From the NCBI RefSeq assembly GCF_005222915.1, contig NZ_STFX01000004.1, positions 1 to 64,000 of the forward strand: a stretch of 64,000 nt of DNA, read 5' to 3'. Shown here piece by piece: positions 17,804-26,821 of this stretch. Position numbers and translations under genes: made by a program. The notes beneath the pieces were generated by a model. The model was not told the DNA's origin. It saw only the letters and a program-made list of their open reading frames with translations, and searched no databases. How positions within the stretch are numbered: the first letter of the stretch is position 1; each line of letters opens with the position of its first letter. The stretch comes from Rhizobium sp. FKL33. Lineage in GTDB: Bacteria > Pseudomonadota > Alphaproteobacteria > Rhizobiales > Rhizobiaceae.

Positions 17804-19330
17804 ATGGCCTTGTCTGCAAGCCTCTTTTTGCGACAGTCTCAATCGCTGGTGATGACGCCCCAGCTGATGCAGTCCATCCAGCTGCTACAGATGAATTTTC
17901 TGGAGCTGAACAATTTCATCGCCCAGGAAGTCGAGAAGAATCCGCTGCTGGAGATTGCGACGCCGGCGAATGCCGAACAAGGCGATTTCGACCAGCGGGG
18001 CTTCGACGGCGGGCGAGCCGCCGATCGCGGCGAAGAGCCGCCCCTGCAGCCGAGCCGCGCGGAGCGACTGTCAGAAGCCCTGGACACCGGCGTCGAAAAC
18101 GTCTTCCAGGACGATGCCGGTCCGCGCAAGGCCGACGCGCCGGAACTGTTGCAGCAGTGGAAATCCATGCCGGGCGGCGCAGGCGAAAGCAGCGAAGCCT
18201 ATGATCTCGACGATTTCGTCGCCAGCCAGGTGACATTGAAGGATCATCTCGACCGGCAGATCCCCTTCAGCGTGACATCGGACATCGAACGGCTGATCGC
18301 GCGGCACCTCACCGACATGCTCGACGAGAACGGCTATCTCGGCGCGGAAGTCGACGAACTCGCCGGACGGCTGAATGCCCGGCGCGAGGATGTCGACGCG
18401 GTGCTCGCCAAACTGCAGGAGCTCGATCCGCCCGGCGTCTACGCCCGGTCGCTGTCGGAATGCCTGGCGATCCAGCTGCGGCTCAAGAACCGGCTCGATC
18501 CGGCAATGAGCGCGCTTCTCGCCAATCTCGAACTTCTGGCCCGGCGCGACTTCGCCTCCCTCAAGAAAATCTGCGGCGTCGACGAAGAAGACCTGCTGGA
18601 CATGCTGGGGGAAATCCGCGCGCTCGATCCCAAGCCCGGCAGCAGCTTCGAAAGCGCGCCGTCGGAATCGATCATCCCCGACGTGATCGTGAAAGCGGCC
18701 GCGGACGGCGGCTGGACGGTCGAAATCAATCCCGACACATTGCCGCGGGTGCTGGTCAACCAGACCTATTACGAGAAGGTCGCAGGCTCGGTGGCCAAGC
18801 AATCCTCCGACCACGCTTTTCTCGCCGAATGCCTGCAGAACGCCAACTGGCTGACCCGCAGCCTCGACCAGCGCGCCAAGACCATCATGAAAGTGGCGAC
18901 AGAGATCGTGCGCCAGCAGGACGCCTTCTTCGCTCAGGGCATCGCCCATCTCAGGCCCCTGAACCTGAAGACGGTGGCCGAGGCGATCAAGATGCATGAA
19001 TCGACCGTCAGCCGGGTGACGTCGAACAAATATATGCTGACGCCGCGCGGCCTGTTCGAACTCAAATATTTCTTCACCGTCTCGCTGGCCTCCAACGAGG
19101 GCGGCGACGGGCATTCGGCGGAGTCGGTGCGCCACCGCATCAAGGCGATGATCCAGGAGGAAACCGCCGACAAGATCCTCTCGGACGACGACATCGTCGA
19201 GGCCTTGGGCGGCGAAGGCATCGAGATCGCCCGCAGGACCGTGGCGAAATATCGCGAAGCCATGAACATTCCGTCTTCCGTGCAACGCAGGCGCGAAAAG
19301 AGAGCCATGGCCAAGGCGGTTCCGGCCTGA
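17804..19330 (+). CDS. rpoN: RNA polymerase sigma-54 factor
   Basis: Sigma-54 directs RNA polymerase to -24/-12 promoters that need enhancer-binding ATPases. The 508-residue protein has the glutamine-rich region I (LVMTPQLMQSIQLLQMNFLE, about 15-34), an acidic region II, a core-binding region III, a helix-turn-helix near 390-410 (KMHESTVSRVTSNKY) and the RpoN box ARRTVAKYREAMNIPSS near the C-terminus. The 195-bp gap after lptB holds a CGGCTG-AAAAT-CAGCCG hairpin and suggests its own promoter. hpf and ptsN follow, the common rpoN neighbourhood. Confidence 0.98.
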   Translation: MALSASLFLRQSQSLVMTPQLMQSIQLLQMNFLELNNFIAQEVEKNPLLEIATPANAEQGDFDQRGFDGGRAADRGEEPPLQPSRAERLSEALDTGVENVFQDDAGPRKADAPELLQQWKSMPGGAGESSEAYDLDDFVASQVTLKDHLDRQIPFSVTSDIERLIARHLTDMLDENGYLGAEVDELAGRLNARREDVDAVLAKLQELDPPGVYARSLSECLAIQLRLKNRLDPAMSALLANLELLARRDFASLKKICGVDEEDLLDMLGEIRALDPKPGSSFESAPSESIIPDVIVKAAADGGWTVEINPDTLPRVLVNQTYYEKVAGSVAKQSSDHAFLAECLQNANWLTRSLDQRAKTIMKVATEIVRQQDAFFAQGIAHLRPLNLKTVAEAIKMHESTVSRVTSNKYMLTPRGLFELKYFFTVSLASNEGGDGHSAESVRHRIKAMIQEETADKILSDDDIVEALGGEGIEIARRTVAKYREAMNIPSSVQRRREKRAMAKAVPA

Positions 19331-19690
19331 GACCGCTGATTTTCCAATCAACCTGGACAATCTCTATTTGTATGATTTATCGCCTATACACAGCCTGACG
19401 GAGCGTCTGCGCTTGACTTCGCCGCAGACGAGCGATAGAGCCCGCGCCCAATCACAGCCAAACCGCGCGTTCGAAACTCCTTAAGCACGCCGCGAGAAAA
19501 GCTTGGATGACGGACCGGCTTGGAATAGACTGACCCGAATGGTTTGCCGAAGCAGAACAGGCGCGCGCCCGGCCTTGGGCGGAGCGACCGGCTCTCGCGG
19601 CGGCGAAGGCCTCACGGGAACAGAGGTCCCTCCCGGAAAGGTCGTGACCATGCGGACTTCGGAAACGAAAGTGCAGGAAGGGAAAACACC
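19331..19690 (+). other. intergenic region between rpoN and hpf
   Basis: This 360-bp gap holds no supported gene. It contains a hairpin with arms GTCTGCG (19405-19411) and CGCAGAC (19423-19429) that lacks a T run, and a candidate promoter overlapping it, so hpf is probably transcribed separately from rpoN. The remaining sequence is a long untranslated leader with no recognisable riboswitch. Confidence 0.5.
19413..19441 (+). promoter_or_regulatory. candidate sigma-70 promoter for hpf
   Basis: TTGACT (19413-19418), a 17-base gap and TAGAGC (19436-19441) form a -35/-10 pair, with the preceding C giving the CTTGAC form favoured in rhizobia. The -10 match is weak. The predicted leader would be about 245 nt. 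Confidence 0.35.
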
Positions 19691-20272
19691 ATGAGTGTGC
19701 GTGTGACCGGCAAGCAGATGGATATTGGCGATGCGTTCCGCACCCGTATCACGGGCGCGATCAGTGATGGCGTGACCAAGTATTTCGACGGCGGCTTTTC
19801 GAGCCAGGTGACCGTCACCAAGACCGGATCCCGTTTCAACGCCGATTGCCGCATCCACCTCGATTCGGGCGCGGACCTGCATGCCGCCGGCGACGCCAAC
19901 GACCCGCAGGTCGCTTTCGACTCGGCGCTGGACAAGATCGAGAAGCGCCTGCGCCGCTACAAGCGCCGGCTGCGCGACCACCACAATGGCGGCGACGCCC
20001 GCCTGCATATGGAAGTTGCCTATTCGGTGATCGACGCGCCGTTCGAGGACGACGACGAGCAGGAAGTGGCGGAAGATTTCGCTCCCGTGATCGTGGCCGA
20101 AACCACCAAGAAGCTCTCGACCATGTCTGTGGCGAACGCCGTGATGGCGCTGGATATGACCGATGAACCGGTCGTGATGTTCCGCAAGCCGGGATCGGAC
20201 GAGTTGAACATTGTATATCGTCGCAACGATGGCAATATTGGCTGGATTGATTCTGCCAGCATCAAGGGCTGA
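19691..20272 (+). CDS. hpf: ribosome hibernation promoting factor, long form
   Basis: Long-form HPF binds the 30S decoding region and joins 70S particles into inactive 100S dimers in stationary phase. The 193-residue product has the N-terminal RaiA/HPF domain (about 1-100; VTGKQMDIGDAFRTRI, DKIEKRLRRYKRRLRDHHN) and the C-terminal dimerisation domain (about 135-193; PVVMFRKPGSDELNIVYRR). The ATG at 19691 gives the canonical MSVRVTGKQ start; longer upstream frames are not supported. ptsN lies 72 bp downstream. Confidence 0.95.
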   Translation: MSVRVTGKQMDIGDAFRTRITGAISDGVTKYFDGGFSSQVTVTKTGSRFNADCRIHLDSGADLHAAGDANDPQVAFDSALDKIEKRLRRYKRRLRDHHNGGDARLHMEVAYSVIDAPFEDDDEQEVAEDFAPVIVAETTKKLSTMSVANAVMALDMTDEPVVMFRKPGSDELNIVYRRNDGNIGWIDSASIKG

Positions 20273-20344
20273 CCCCCTCGATTGAGACCATGCGGGTCGG
20301 CCGAGGCCGGCCCGCCGATACCAAGCCGGAAGAGGACAGTGTTT

Positions 20345-20809
20345 ATGGCTTTGGCGGATATCCTGCACCCGGAAGCAATTCTACCGGGCCTGCGCGTACA
20401 GTCCAAGAAGCAGCTCCTCATGGAGCTTGCGACATGCGCCTCCACTCTCACCGGCATTTCCGAGCGGGAAATCTTCGACGTGGTGCTGCAGCGTGAAAAG
20501 CTGGGCTCCACCGGCGTCGGCGGCGGCATCGCCATTCCGCATGGCAAGCTGAAATCGCTCGACAAGATCACCGGCGTCTTCGCGCGGCTCGAAACGCCCG
20601 TCGATTTTGAAGCGCTGGACGACCAGCCCGTCGATCTCGTCTTCATGCTGCTCGCCCCGGAAGGCGCGGGCGCGGATCACCTCAAGGCGCTGTCGCGCAT
20701 CGCGCGCGTCCTGCGCGATCAGGATCTCGTCGCCCGTCTGCGCTCGTCGGAAACGGCGCAGGCGCTGCATGCCTGCCTGAACCAGGAACAGACCTCCAAC
20801 GCCGCCTGA
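20345..20809 (+). CDS. ptsN: nitrogen PTS protein EIIA(Ntr)
   Basis: PtsN is the phosphoryl-accepting regulator of the nitrogen phosphotransferase system; in its two phosphorylation states it affects potassium, nitrogen and carbon control proteins. The 154-residue product matches the PTS EIIA type-2 domain, with the phospho-histidine in GVGGGIAIPHGKLK (about residue 66) and LVFMLLAPEGAGADHLKAL. The start MALADILHPE fits the family. It follows hpf, as in many proteobacteria. Confidence 0.96.
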   Translation: MALADILHPEAILPGLRVQSKKQLLMELATCASTLTGISEREIFDVVLQREKLGSTGVGGGIAIPHGKLKSLDKITGVFARLETPVDFEALDDQPVDLVFMLLAPEGAGADHLKALSRIARVLRDQDLVARLRSSETAQALHACLNQEQTSNAA

Positions 20810-20825
20810 GGGCGACGCAGGAGGG

Positions 20826-21770
20826 TTATCCCAGAAGAAACGCCCAGAATGTGACGCTGACGACGCCGAAACCGGTGGTCAGCGTAATCGTCGACGCCGC
20901 CAGGGGTTCGCCGGTGCGGAACTGCGAGGCGATCAGCCAGGCGTTGACGCCTGTGGGAACGGCGGCGACCAGCACCAGCGCGGTGCGCCACTGGTCGCTC
21001 AGACCCAGGAGCGTCGCGAACAACAGCACCAGCGCCGGCATGGCCACGAGCTTCAGCAGCGTCGCGGTGAGCGACAGCGGCAATTGTCCCGCAAAACCGT
21101 AGCGGCGCATGGCCATGCCGAGCGAGAGAAGCGCCGCAGGCCCGGCGATCTGCGAGATCTGGTGGATCACCGTCGCGGGCACGCCTTCCAGCCGCACGCC
21201 GAGAAGATGCCAGAGACCGCCGCCGATGATGCCGAACACCAGCGGATTGCGCGAGAGATTGCGCCAGAGCGAGGCGAGGAATTCCAGCCAATTGCCTTTG
21301 GGTTTGCCTGTGTCGCGCTGTTCGGCCTGCTCGATCAGCAGCGAGGAGGCGATCATCATCACCGGCAGATGAATGGCGATGAGGATCGACAGCGCGACAA
21401 GGCCTTCCGGCCCGACGATGCGGTCGATCAGCGGCAGGCCGACGAAAACGGTGTTGGCGAAGGCGGAGGAGACGCCCACGACGGTCGCCATGCGATGATT
21501 GACGGCGAAAACCGTGATCGACAGTGCATAAGCGATGGCCCAGACGATGGCGACGGCCGAAAAATAGGCGATCCACAGCCTGACCGGGAAAGCCCCGTGA
21601 AAATCCGCCTCCGCAATGGTGCGAAACAGAAGCACGGGCACGGCCACCTTGAAGACGAAGTTCGACAGCGCGTCGCCGGCTTCCGCTCTGAGATAGCCGG
21701 TGGCGACCGTCAACCAGCCGGCGAAGATCAGGATGAAGACCGGCAGGACATTTTGCGCGGTGGCGAGCAT
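20826..21770 (-). CDS. AEC-family (auxin efflux carrier-like) transporter
   Basis: A 314-residue inner-membrane protein with about ten hydrophobic helices in the two-times-five pattern of the auxin efflux carrier family; bacterial members often carry malate or other organic acids. Conserved features include the paired-helix sequence NFVFKVAVPVLLF and the C-terminal PTGVNAWLIASQF segment. The start at 21770 follows GAGGAGA and begins directly with the first helix; a 45-codon upstream extension is unlikely. The substrate is unknown. It converges on ptsN. Confidence 0.88.
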   Translation of the reverse strand: MLATAQNVLPVFILIFAGWLTVATGYLRAEAGDALSNFVFKVAVPVLLFRTIAEADFHGAFPVRLWIAYFSAVAIVWAIAYALSITVFAVNHRMATVVGVSSAFANTVFVGLPLIDRIVGPEGLVALSILIAIHLPVMMIASSLLIEQAEQRDTGKPKGNWLEFLASLWRNLSRNPLVFGIIGGGLWHLLGVRLEGVPATVIHQISQIAGPAALLSLGMAMRRYGFAGQLPLSLTATLLKLVAMPALVLLFATLLGLSDQWRTALVLVAAVPTGVNAWLIASQFRTGEPLAASTITLTTGFGVVSVTFWAFLLG

Positions 21771-21922
21771 GGTTCGCGTCTCCTCGAGTTCAAGCCCTGC
21801 ATATAGGCCGGACGCATGCCCGCAAAGCCTATCTTGCGTCAGGAAAAGCCTTTTCATGGTCATGGTGCGGCTTGTGTCTCGGGGGAAGTGATGGCAGTTT
21901 CGCAACCGCGAAAGGGCGGACC

Positions 21923-22366
21923 ATGGCAGAACAGACGGATTTTCGGGAGCGGATCGAGGCGTCCTTCGCCTCCCAGGGCGCGATGGCGCTGATCGGGGCG
22001 GAACTCACCCGCATCGAGCATGGATCGGTCGAGATCGAATTGTCCTATCGGCCCGAACTCACCCAGCAGCACGGTTTCCTGCATGCGGGCGTGATATCGG
22101 CCGCGCTTGATTCTGCCTGCACCTATGCGGCCTATACGATGATCGAACCTGAGACCTCGATCCTGACGATCGAATTCAAGGTCAATCTGATGTCGCCCGG
22201 CAAGGCGCCGCGTTTTCTGTTTCGCGGCGAGATCACCAAGCCCGGCTCCAACATCATCGTGGCGGACGGACGCGCCTATGCGCTGGGCGACGGACCGGCC
22301 AAGCTGATCGCCTCGATGACCGGAACCAAGATGGCGCTGAGAGGACGAGAGGACATTCGCGGATGA
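21923..22366 (+). CDS. PaaI-family hotdog thioesterase
   Basis: A 147-residue single-domain hotdog protein that probably hydrolyses an acyl-CoA. The central helix segment QQHGFLHAGVISAALDSACT carries the conserved His-Gly and the acidic/neutral residues of PaaI-type active sites, followed by TIEFKVNLMSPGKAPRFLF. The ATG at 21923 gives the usual short N-terminus. The stop overlaps the next gene (ATGA, 22363-22366), so the two are translationally coupled. The substrate cannot be inferred. Confidence 0.85.
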   Translation: MAEQTDFRERIEASFASQGAMALIGAELTRIEHGSVEIELSYRPELTQQHGFLHAGVISAALDSACTYAAYTMIEPETSILTIEFKVNLMSPGKAPRFLFRGEITKPGSNIIVADGRAYALGDGPAKLIASMTGTKMALRGREDIRG

Positions 22367-23001
22367 GCGACAGGCTGAAACAGACGGGCGGAAAATCCAT
22401 CCTCTATGTGATGGCCGCCGAGGCGGAATATGGCCCGGCGCTGAAGGCGCTGTTCACCCCCGTGATGACCGGCGTCGGCCCGGTGGAGGCGGCGGTGCAG
22501 CTGACACGCGTGCTGACCGAACTGACGCTCGACGGGCGCAAGCCCGATCTCGTCGTCTCGCTCGGCTCGGCAGGCTCGGCGACGCTGGAACAGACCGATG
22601 TCTATCAGGTTTCCTCCGTCTCCTATCGCGACATGGACGCCTCCGCCTTCGGTTTTGAGAAGGGGCGCACGCCCTTCCTCGACCTGCCTGCGGCGATCCC
22701 CCTGCCCTTGCGCATTCCCGGCGTGCCGGAAGCGCGGCTGTCGACTGGCGCCAATGTCGTCTCCGGCGCGGCGTACAAGTCGATCGACGCCGATATGGTG
22801 GAGATGGAAACCTTCGCCGTTTTGCGCGCCTGCATGAGCTTCGATATTCCGCTGATCGGCCTGCGCGGCATCTCCGACGGCAAGGAGGAGGTTCGCCATG
22901 TCAACGACTGGACCGAATATCTCGAGGTGATCGACGAGAAGCTCGCCCGCGCCGTCGAGGCGATGGAGACCGCGATCGCCGACGGACGCCTGGTTTTTTG
23001 A
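22363..23001 (+). CDS. 5'-methylthioadenosine/S-adenosylhomocysteine nucleosidase-like
   Basis: A 212-residue nucleoside phosphorylase/hydrolase-fold protein. The segment ADMVEMETFAV contains the ribose-binding MxxMExxA-like motif and GLRGISDGKEE carries the catalytic-aspartate pattern SD, both typical of MTA/SAH nucleosidases. These enzymes recycle adenine and sulfur from methylation and polyamine by-products. It is slightly shorter than the 230-residue E. coli enzyme, and the loops are shortened. It is coupled to the thioesterase upstream and lies 56 bp before guaA. Confidence 0.85.
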   Translation: MSDRLKQTGGKSILYVMAAEAEYGPALKALFTPVMTGVGPVEAAVQLTRVLTELTLDGRKPDLVVSLGSAGSATLEQTDVYQVSSVSYRDMDASAFGFEKGRTPFLDLPAAIPLPLRIPGVPEARLSTGANVVSGAAYKSIDADMVEMETFAVLRACMSFDIPLIGLRGISDGKEEVRHVNDWTEYLEVIDEKLARAVEAMETAIADGRLVF

Positions 23002-23057
23002 GCGACGCGGCGGCGCAACCGCTTGCGCGATCCCGAGAGATTCTTTAAAGGCTCGCC

Positions 23058-24620
23058 ATGACCCAGCAAGCTCCCTCCGACACCATTCTCATCATCGATT
23101 TCGGCAGCCAGGTGACGCAGCTCATCGGCCGGCGCGTCCGCGAGGCGGGCGTCTATTGCGAGATCGTTCCCTTCCAATCCGCCGAAGAAGGTTTTCACCG
23201 TCTTCGTCCCAAAGCGATCATCTTTTCCGGCGGCCCGGCGTCGGTGCTCGATGAGGGCAGCCCGCGCGCTCCGCAGGCGGTGATCGACAGCGGCCTGCCG
23301 ATCCTCGCCATCTGCTACGGCCAGCAGACGCTCTGCACCCAGCTCGGCGGCAGAGTGGAAGGCGGCCATGCGCGCGAATTCGGCCGCGCCGATGTCGAGA
23401 TCCTCAAATCGAGCCCGCTGTTCGAAGGCTTCTGGGAGGTCGGACAGAAATATCCGGTGTGGATGAGCCATGGCGACCGCGTCACCGTGGCCCCCGAAGG
23501 CTTCGAGATCATCGGCACCTCGGAAAATGCGCCGTTCGCGATCTGCGTCAACGAAGCGAAGAAATATTACACCACCATGTTCCATCCGGAAGTGGTGCAT
23601 ACGCCTGACGGCGCCAAGCTGCTCTCCAACTTCGTGCACAAGATCGCTGGCGTGGCCGGCGACTGGTCGATGTCGGCCTATCGCCAGCGCGCGGTCGAGA
23701 CGATCCGCGAACAGGTCGGCGACGGCCGCGTGCTCTGCGCGCTTTCGGGTGGCGTTGACTCCTCTGTCGCGGCGCTCCTCATCCATGAGGCGATCGGCGA
23801 TCAGCTGACCTGCGTGCTCGTCGATCACGGCCTGATGCGCAAGAACGAGGCGCGCGATGTCGTCGCCATGTTCCGCGAGCATTACAATCTGCATCTGATC
23901 CATGTCGACGCCTCCGACCGCTTCATCGGCGCGCTCGAAGGCGAAAGCGATCCGGAGACCAAGCGCAAGACAATCGGCCGGTTGTTCATCGAAGTGTTCG
24001 AGGAAGAGGCCAAGAAACTGGGCGGCGCCGACTTCCTCGCCCAAGGCACGCTTTATCCTGACGTCATCGAAAGCGTTTCCTTCACCGGCGGCCCGTCGGT
24101 GACGATCAAGAGCCACCACAATGTCGGCGGCCTGCCCGATCGCATGAACATGAAGCTCGTGGAGCCCTTGCGTGAACTGTTCAAGGACGAAGTGCGCGTG
24201 CTCGGCCGCGAACTCGGCCTGCCCGACAGCTTCATCGGCCGCCACCCCTTCCCGGGTCCGGGTCTCGCCATCCGCTGCCCGGGCGGCATCAGCCGCGAAA
24301 AGCTGGAGATCCTGCGCGAAGCCGACGCTATCTATCTCGACGAAATCCGCAAGGCCGGCCTCTACGACAAGATCTGGCAGGCCTTCGCCGTGCTGCTCCC
24401 GGTGCAGACCGTGGGCGTGATGGGCGACGGCCGCACCTATGAATTCGTCTGCGCGCTGCGCGCCGTGACCTCGGTCGACGGCATGACGGCGGATTTCTAT
24501 CACTACGACATGAACTTCCTCGGCCGCGCCGCGACCCGCATCATCAACGAAGTGCGGGGCATCAACCGCGTGGTCTACGACGTGACGTCGAAGCCGCCCG
24601 GCACCATCGAGTGGGAATAA
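23058..24620 (+). CDS. guaA: GMP synthase (glutamine-hydrolysing)
   Basis: GuaA converts XMP to GMP with ATP and glutamine. The 520-residue protein has an N-terminal class I glutamine amidotransferase (Cys in [10 protein letters not shown], His/Glu in MFHPEV). An ATP pyrophosphatase domain with the P-loop [15 protein letters not shown] near residue 230 follows, then the dimerisation domain ending [17 protein letters not shown], the conserved C-terminus. Length is normal. A strong terminator follows. Confidence 0.99.
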   Translation: MTQQAPSDTILIIDFGSQVTQLIGRRVREAGVYCEIVPFQSAEEGFHRLRPKAIIFSGGPASVLDEGSPRAPQAVIDSGLPILAICYGQQTLCTQLGGRVEGGHAREFGRADVEILKSSPLFEGFWEVGQKYPVWMSHGDRVTVAPEGFEIIGTSENAPFAICVNEAKKYYTTMFHPEVVHTPDGAKLLSNFVHKIAGVAGDWSMSAYRQRAVETIREQVGDGRVLCALSGGVDSSVAALLIHEAIGDQLTCVLVDHGLMRKNEARDVVAMFREHYNLHLIHVDASDRFIGALEGESDPETKRKTIGRLFIEVFEEEAKKLGGADFLAQGTLYPDVIESVSFTGGPSVTIKSHHNVGGLPDRMNMKLVEPLRELFKDEVRVLGRELGLPDSFIGRHPFPGPGLAIRCPGGISREKLEILREADAIYLDEIRKAGLYDKIWQAFAVLLPVQTVGVMGDGRTYEFVCALRAVTSVDGMTADFYHYDMNFLGRAATRIINEVRGINRVVYDVTSKPPGTIEWE

Positions 24621-24642
24621 TTCAGGCTCTCTCCTGAGCGAG

Positions 24643-24684
24643 AAAAAGGCTGCGGCGAGCGATCGCCGCAGCCTTTTTGTTTTG
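24643..24684. terminator. bidirectional intrinsic terminator after guaA
   Basis: AAAAAGGCTGCGGCGA (24643-24658) and its perfect reverse complement (24663-24678) flank a 4-base loop and are followed by GTTTT. The stem has A and T runs on either side, so it can end guaA and the convergent hydrolase gene alike. Confidence 0.92.
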
Positions 24685-24689
24685 ACCTA

Positions 24690-25679
24690 TCAAGCCTTGA
24701 CGAAGGCCAGCAGGTCTTCGTTGAGCACATCGGCATTAACAGTGAGCATGCCGTGCGAGAAGCCGGGATAGGTCTTGAGCGTACCGTTCTTCAACAGCTT
24801 CGCCGACTTCAGCGCCGAATCCGCGATCGGAACGATCTGGTCGTCTTCGCCATGCAGGACGAGCGTCGGCACGGTGATCGCCTTCAGGTCTTCCGTCTGG
24901 TCAGTCTCCGAGAAGGCCTTGATGCCGTCATAATGGGCCTTTGCGCCGCCCATCATGCCCTGGCGCCACCAGTTCTGGATCACGCCTTCATGAACCTTGG
25001 CGCCTTCGCGGTTAAAGCCATAGAACGGGCCGGCCGGAACGTCGCGGAAGAACTGGGCGCGATTGGCGGCCAGAGCGGCGCGGAAGCCGTCGAACACCTC
25101 GATCGGCAGACCTTCCGGATTGGAGGCCGTCTTGAGCATCAGCGGCGGGACGGCCGCGACGAGAACGGCCTTGGCGACGCGGCCGGCGGGCTGACCGTGC
25201 TTGGCGACATAGCGGGCGACCTCGCCGCCGCCGGTGGAGTGGCCGATATGAACCGCGTTCTTCAGGTCCAGATGTTCTGCGACGGCGAATGCGTCGGCGG
25301 CGTAGTGATCCATATCGTGACCGTCAGCCACCTGGGCGGAGCGGCCATGGCCGCGGCGATCATGGGCGACGACGCGATAGCCCTTCGACAGGAAGAAGAG
25401 CATCTGGGCGTCCCAATCGTCCGAGGACAACGGCCAGCCGTGATGGAAGACGATCGGCTGCGCGTCCTTCGGACCCCAGTCCTTGTAGAAGATGTCAACG
25501 CCGTCCTTGGTGCTGACGAAACTGCTGGTCATGTCGGTCTCTCCTTGGTTCGTGGAAGCGGTTTGGGTCTTGGCGAATGCGGGAATATTGAGGGCTGCGA
25601 GCGACACGGCTGCGCCGCCCGTGATCAGCAAGCCGCGGCGGGTGGCCATCGGGCCGAAGCCTTGTTCAATCGATGCCAT
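24690..25679 (-). CDS. exported alpha/beta hydrolase (chloroperoxidase/arylesterase type)
   Basis: A 329-residue alpha/beta hydrolase. The N-terminus [20 protein letters not shown] looks like a twin-arginine signal with cleavage near IPAFAKT, so it is probably periplasmic. The fold shows the oxyanion [11 protein letters not shown], nucleophile serine in [13 protein letters not shown], acid in [10 protein letters not shown] and histidine in GFSHGML. Close families include non-haem chloroperoxidases and arylesterases. The ATG at 25679 follows AAAGGA. An internal ATG before [10 protein letters not shown] could give a cytoplasmic form. It is divergent from a GlxA-type regulator that may control it. 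Confidence 0.88.
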   Translation of the reverse strand: MASIEQGFGPMATRRGLLITGGAAVSLAALNIPAFAKTQTASTNQGETDMTSSFVSTKDGVDIFYKDWGPKDAQPIVFHHGWPLSSDDWDAQMLFFLSKGYRVVAHDRRGHGRSAQVADGHDMDHYAADAFAVAEHLDLKNAVHIGHSTGGGEVARYVAKHGQPAGRVAKAVLVAAVPPLMLKTASNPEGLPIEVFDGFRAALAANRAQFFRDVPAGPFYGFNREGAKVHEGVIQNWWRQGMMGGAKAHYDGIKAFSETDQTEDLKAITVPTLVLHGEDDQIVPIADSALKSAKLLKNGTLKTYPGFSHGMLTVNADVLNEDLLAFVKA

Positions 25680-25798
25680 GGTCGTTCCTTTCTCGGATGG
25701 TTCGCGCTCTGTCGTCGTTTCGACATGGACAGATGTAGGCCATTCGTGCTTCATGGAGAGGTGGCGAAAATGACTTTAATGATGCAGAAAGTGACAAT

Positions 25799-26812
25799 AT
25801 GACGGAACAGGCCGACGTCGTGACGGAAATCGGGCTGCTGATCTATCCCGACTGTCAATTGTCGGCGGTTTACGGCCTGACGGATCTGTTCCGCATCGCA
25901 AGCCAATGGGCGCCGCAGCAGACCGAACATCCGAGAACCATTCGGGTTTCGCATTGGCGGATTGCCGGCGACGATGTGGTGTGCGGCTGGGACAGTCACC
26001 CGGGAGCGCCGCACCGTCTCGGCTATGTGATCGCGCCGCCGAGCATCATCATGCCGGCTGAGATGCAGCCGATGCCCGTCGCGGCGCGCTGGATGGCGAC
26101 CAAGCACAAGGAAGGCGCCACGATCGGCTCGATCTGCGCCGGGGCCTTCGTTCTGGCGGAGACCGGGCTGATCAATGGCCGGCGCGTGACGACCCATTGG
26201 GCGTTCAGCCAGGAACTGGCCACACGCTATCCGAAGCTCGAACTGGCGGCCGAGCAGATGGTGATCGATGACGGCGACATCATGACGGCGGGCGGGATCC
26301 TGGCCTGGACGGATCTTGGACTGACGCTGGTCGAAAAGCTCATGGGCGTCGGAACGATGCTGGCGACAGCCCGGTTCCTTCTGGTGGACCCGCCCCGTCG
26401 CGACCAGGATGTCTACAAGGCCTTCGCGCCCAGATTCGACCATGGCGACGCCGCCATTCTCAGCGTGCAGCACCATATCCATGCGCAGGCTGCGGAGGCC
26501 CATGACATTCCAGAGCTCGCCGGCCGGGCGGGGCTTGCGGAACGCACCTTTCTGCGCCGCTTCGTCAAGGCGACGGGGCTTCGACCGACGGAATATCTTC
26601 AGCAGATCCGCATCATGAAAGCCCGTGATGCATTGGAAACCACCAATCTGCCCGTGGAGCAGATTTCGTGGAATGTCGGCTACTCCGATGTCACGGCCTT
26701 CCGGCGCGTGTTTCTGCGGGTGACGAGCCTCACGCCCACCCAATACCGGCAGCGTTTCGGCGTTCGGCATGGCGCATCGGGGGCACAGCCTGAGCAGGCT
26801 GCAGTCGGCTGA
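25799..26812 (+). CDS. GlxA-family AraC-type transcription regulator
   Basis: The 337-residue product joins a DJ-1/PfpI-like amidotransferase domain (about 8-200; GSICAGAFVLAETGLINGRR, with the conserved cysteine) to a C-terminal AraC double helix-turn-helix (about 220-320; RAGLAERTFLRRFVKATGL, QISWNVGYSDVTAFRRVF). Such regulators often control the neighbouring gene, here the divergent exported hydrolase 119 bp away. The effector is unknown. The start has no strong ribosome site. Confidence 0.92.
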   Translation: MTEQADVVTEIGLLIYPDCQLSAVYGLTDLFRIASQWAPQQTEHPRTIRVSHWRIAGDDVVCGWDSHPGAPHRLGYVIAPPSIIMPAEMQPMPVAARWMATKHKEGATIGSICAGAFVLAETGLINGRRVTTHWAFSQELATRYPKLELAAEQMVIDDGDIMTAGGILAWTDLGLTLVEKLMGVGTMLATARFLLVDPPRRDQDVYKAFAPRFDHGDAAILSVQHHIHAQAAEAHDIPELAGRAGLAERTFLRRFVKATGLRPTEYLQQIRIMKARDALETTNLPVEQISWNVGYSDVTAFRRVFLRVTSLTPTQYRQRFGVRHGASGAQPEQAAVG

Positions 26813-26821
26813 ACAGTCCTC

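Noticed and set aside
22623-24503. Minus-strand frame opposite guaA
   Set aside because: Antisense shadow of guaA and the nucleosidase gene; rich in His, Asp and Arg with no domain.
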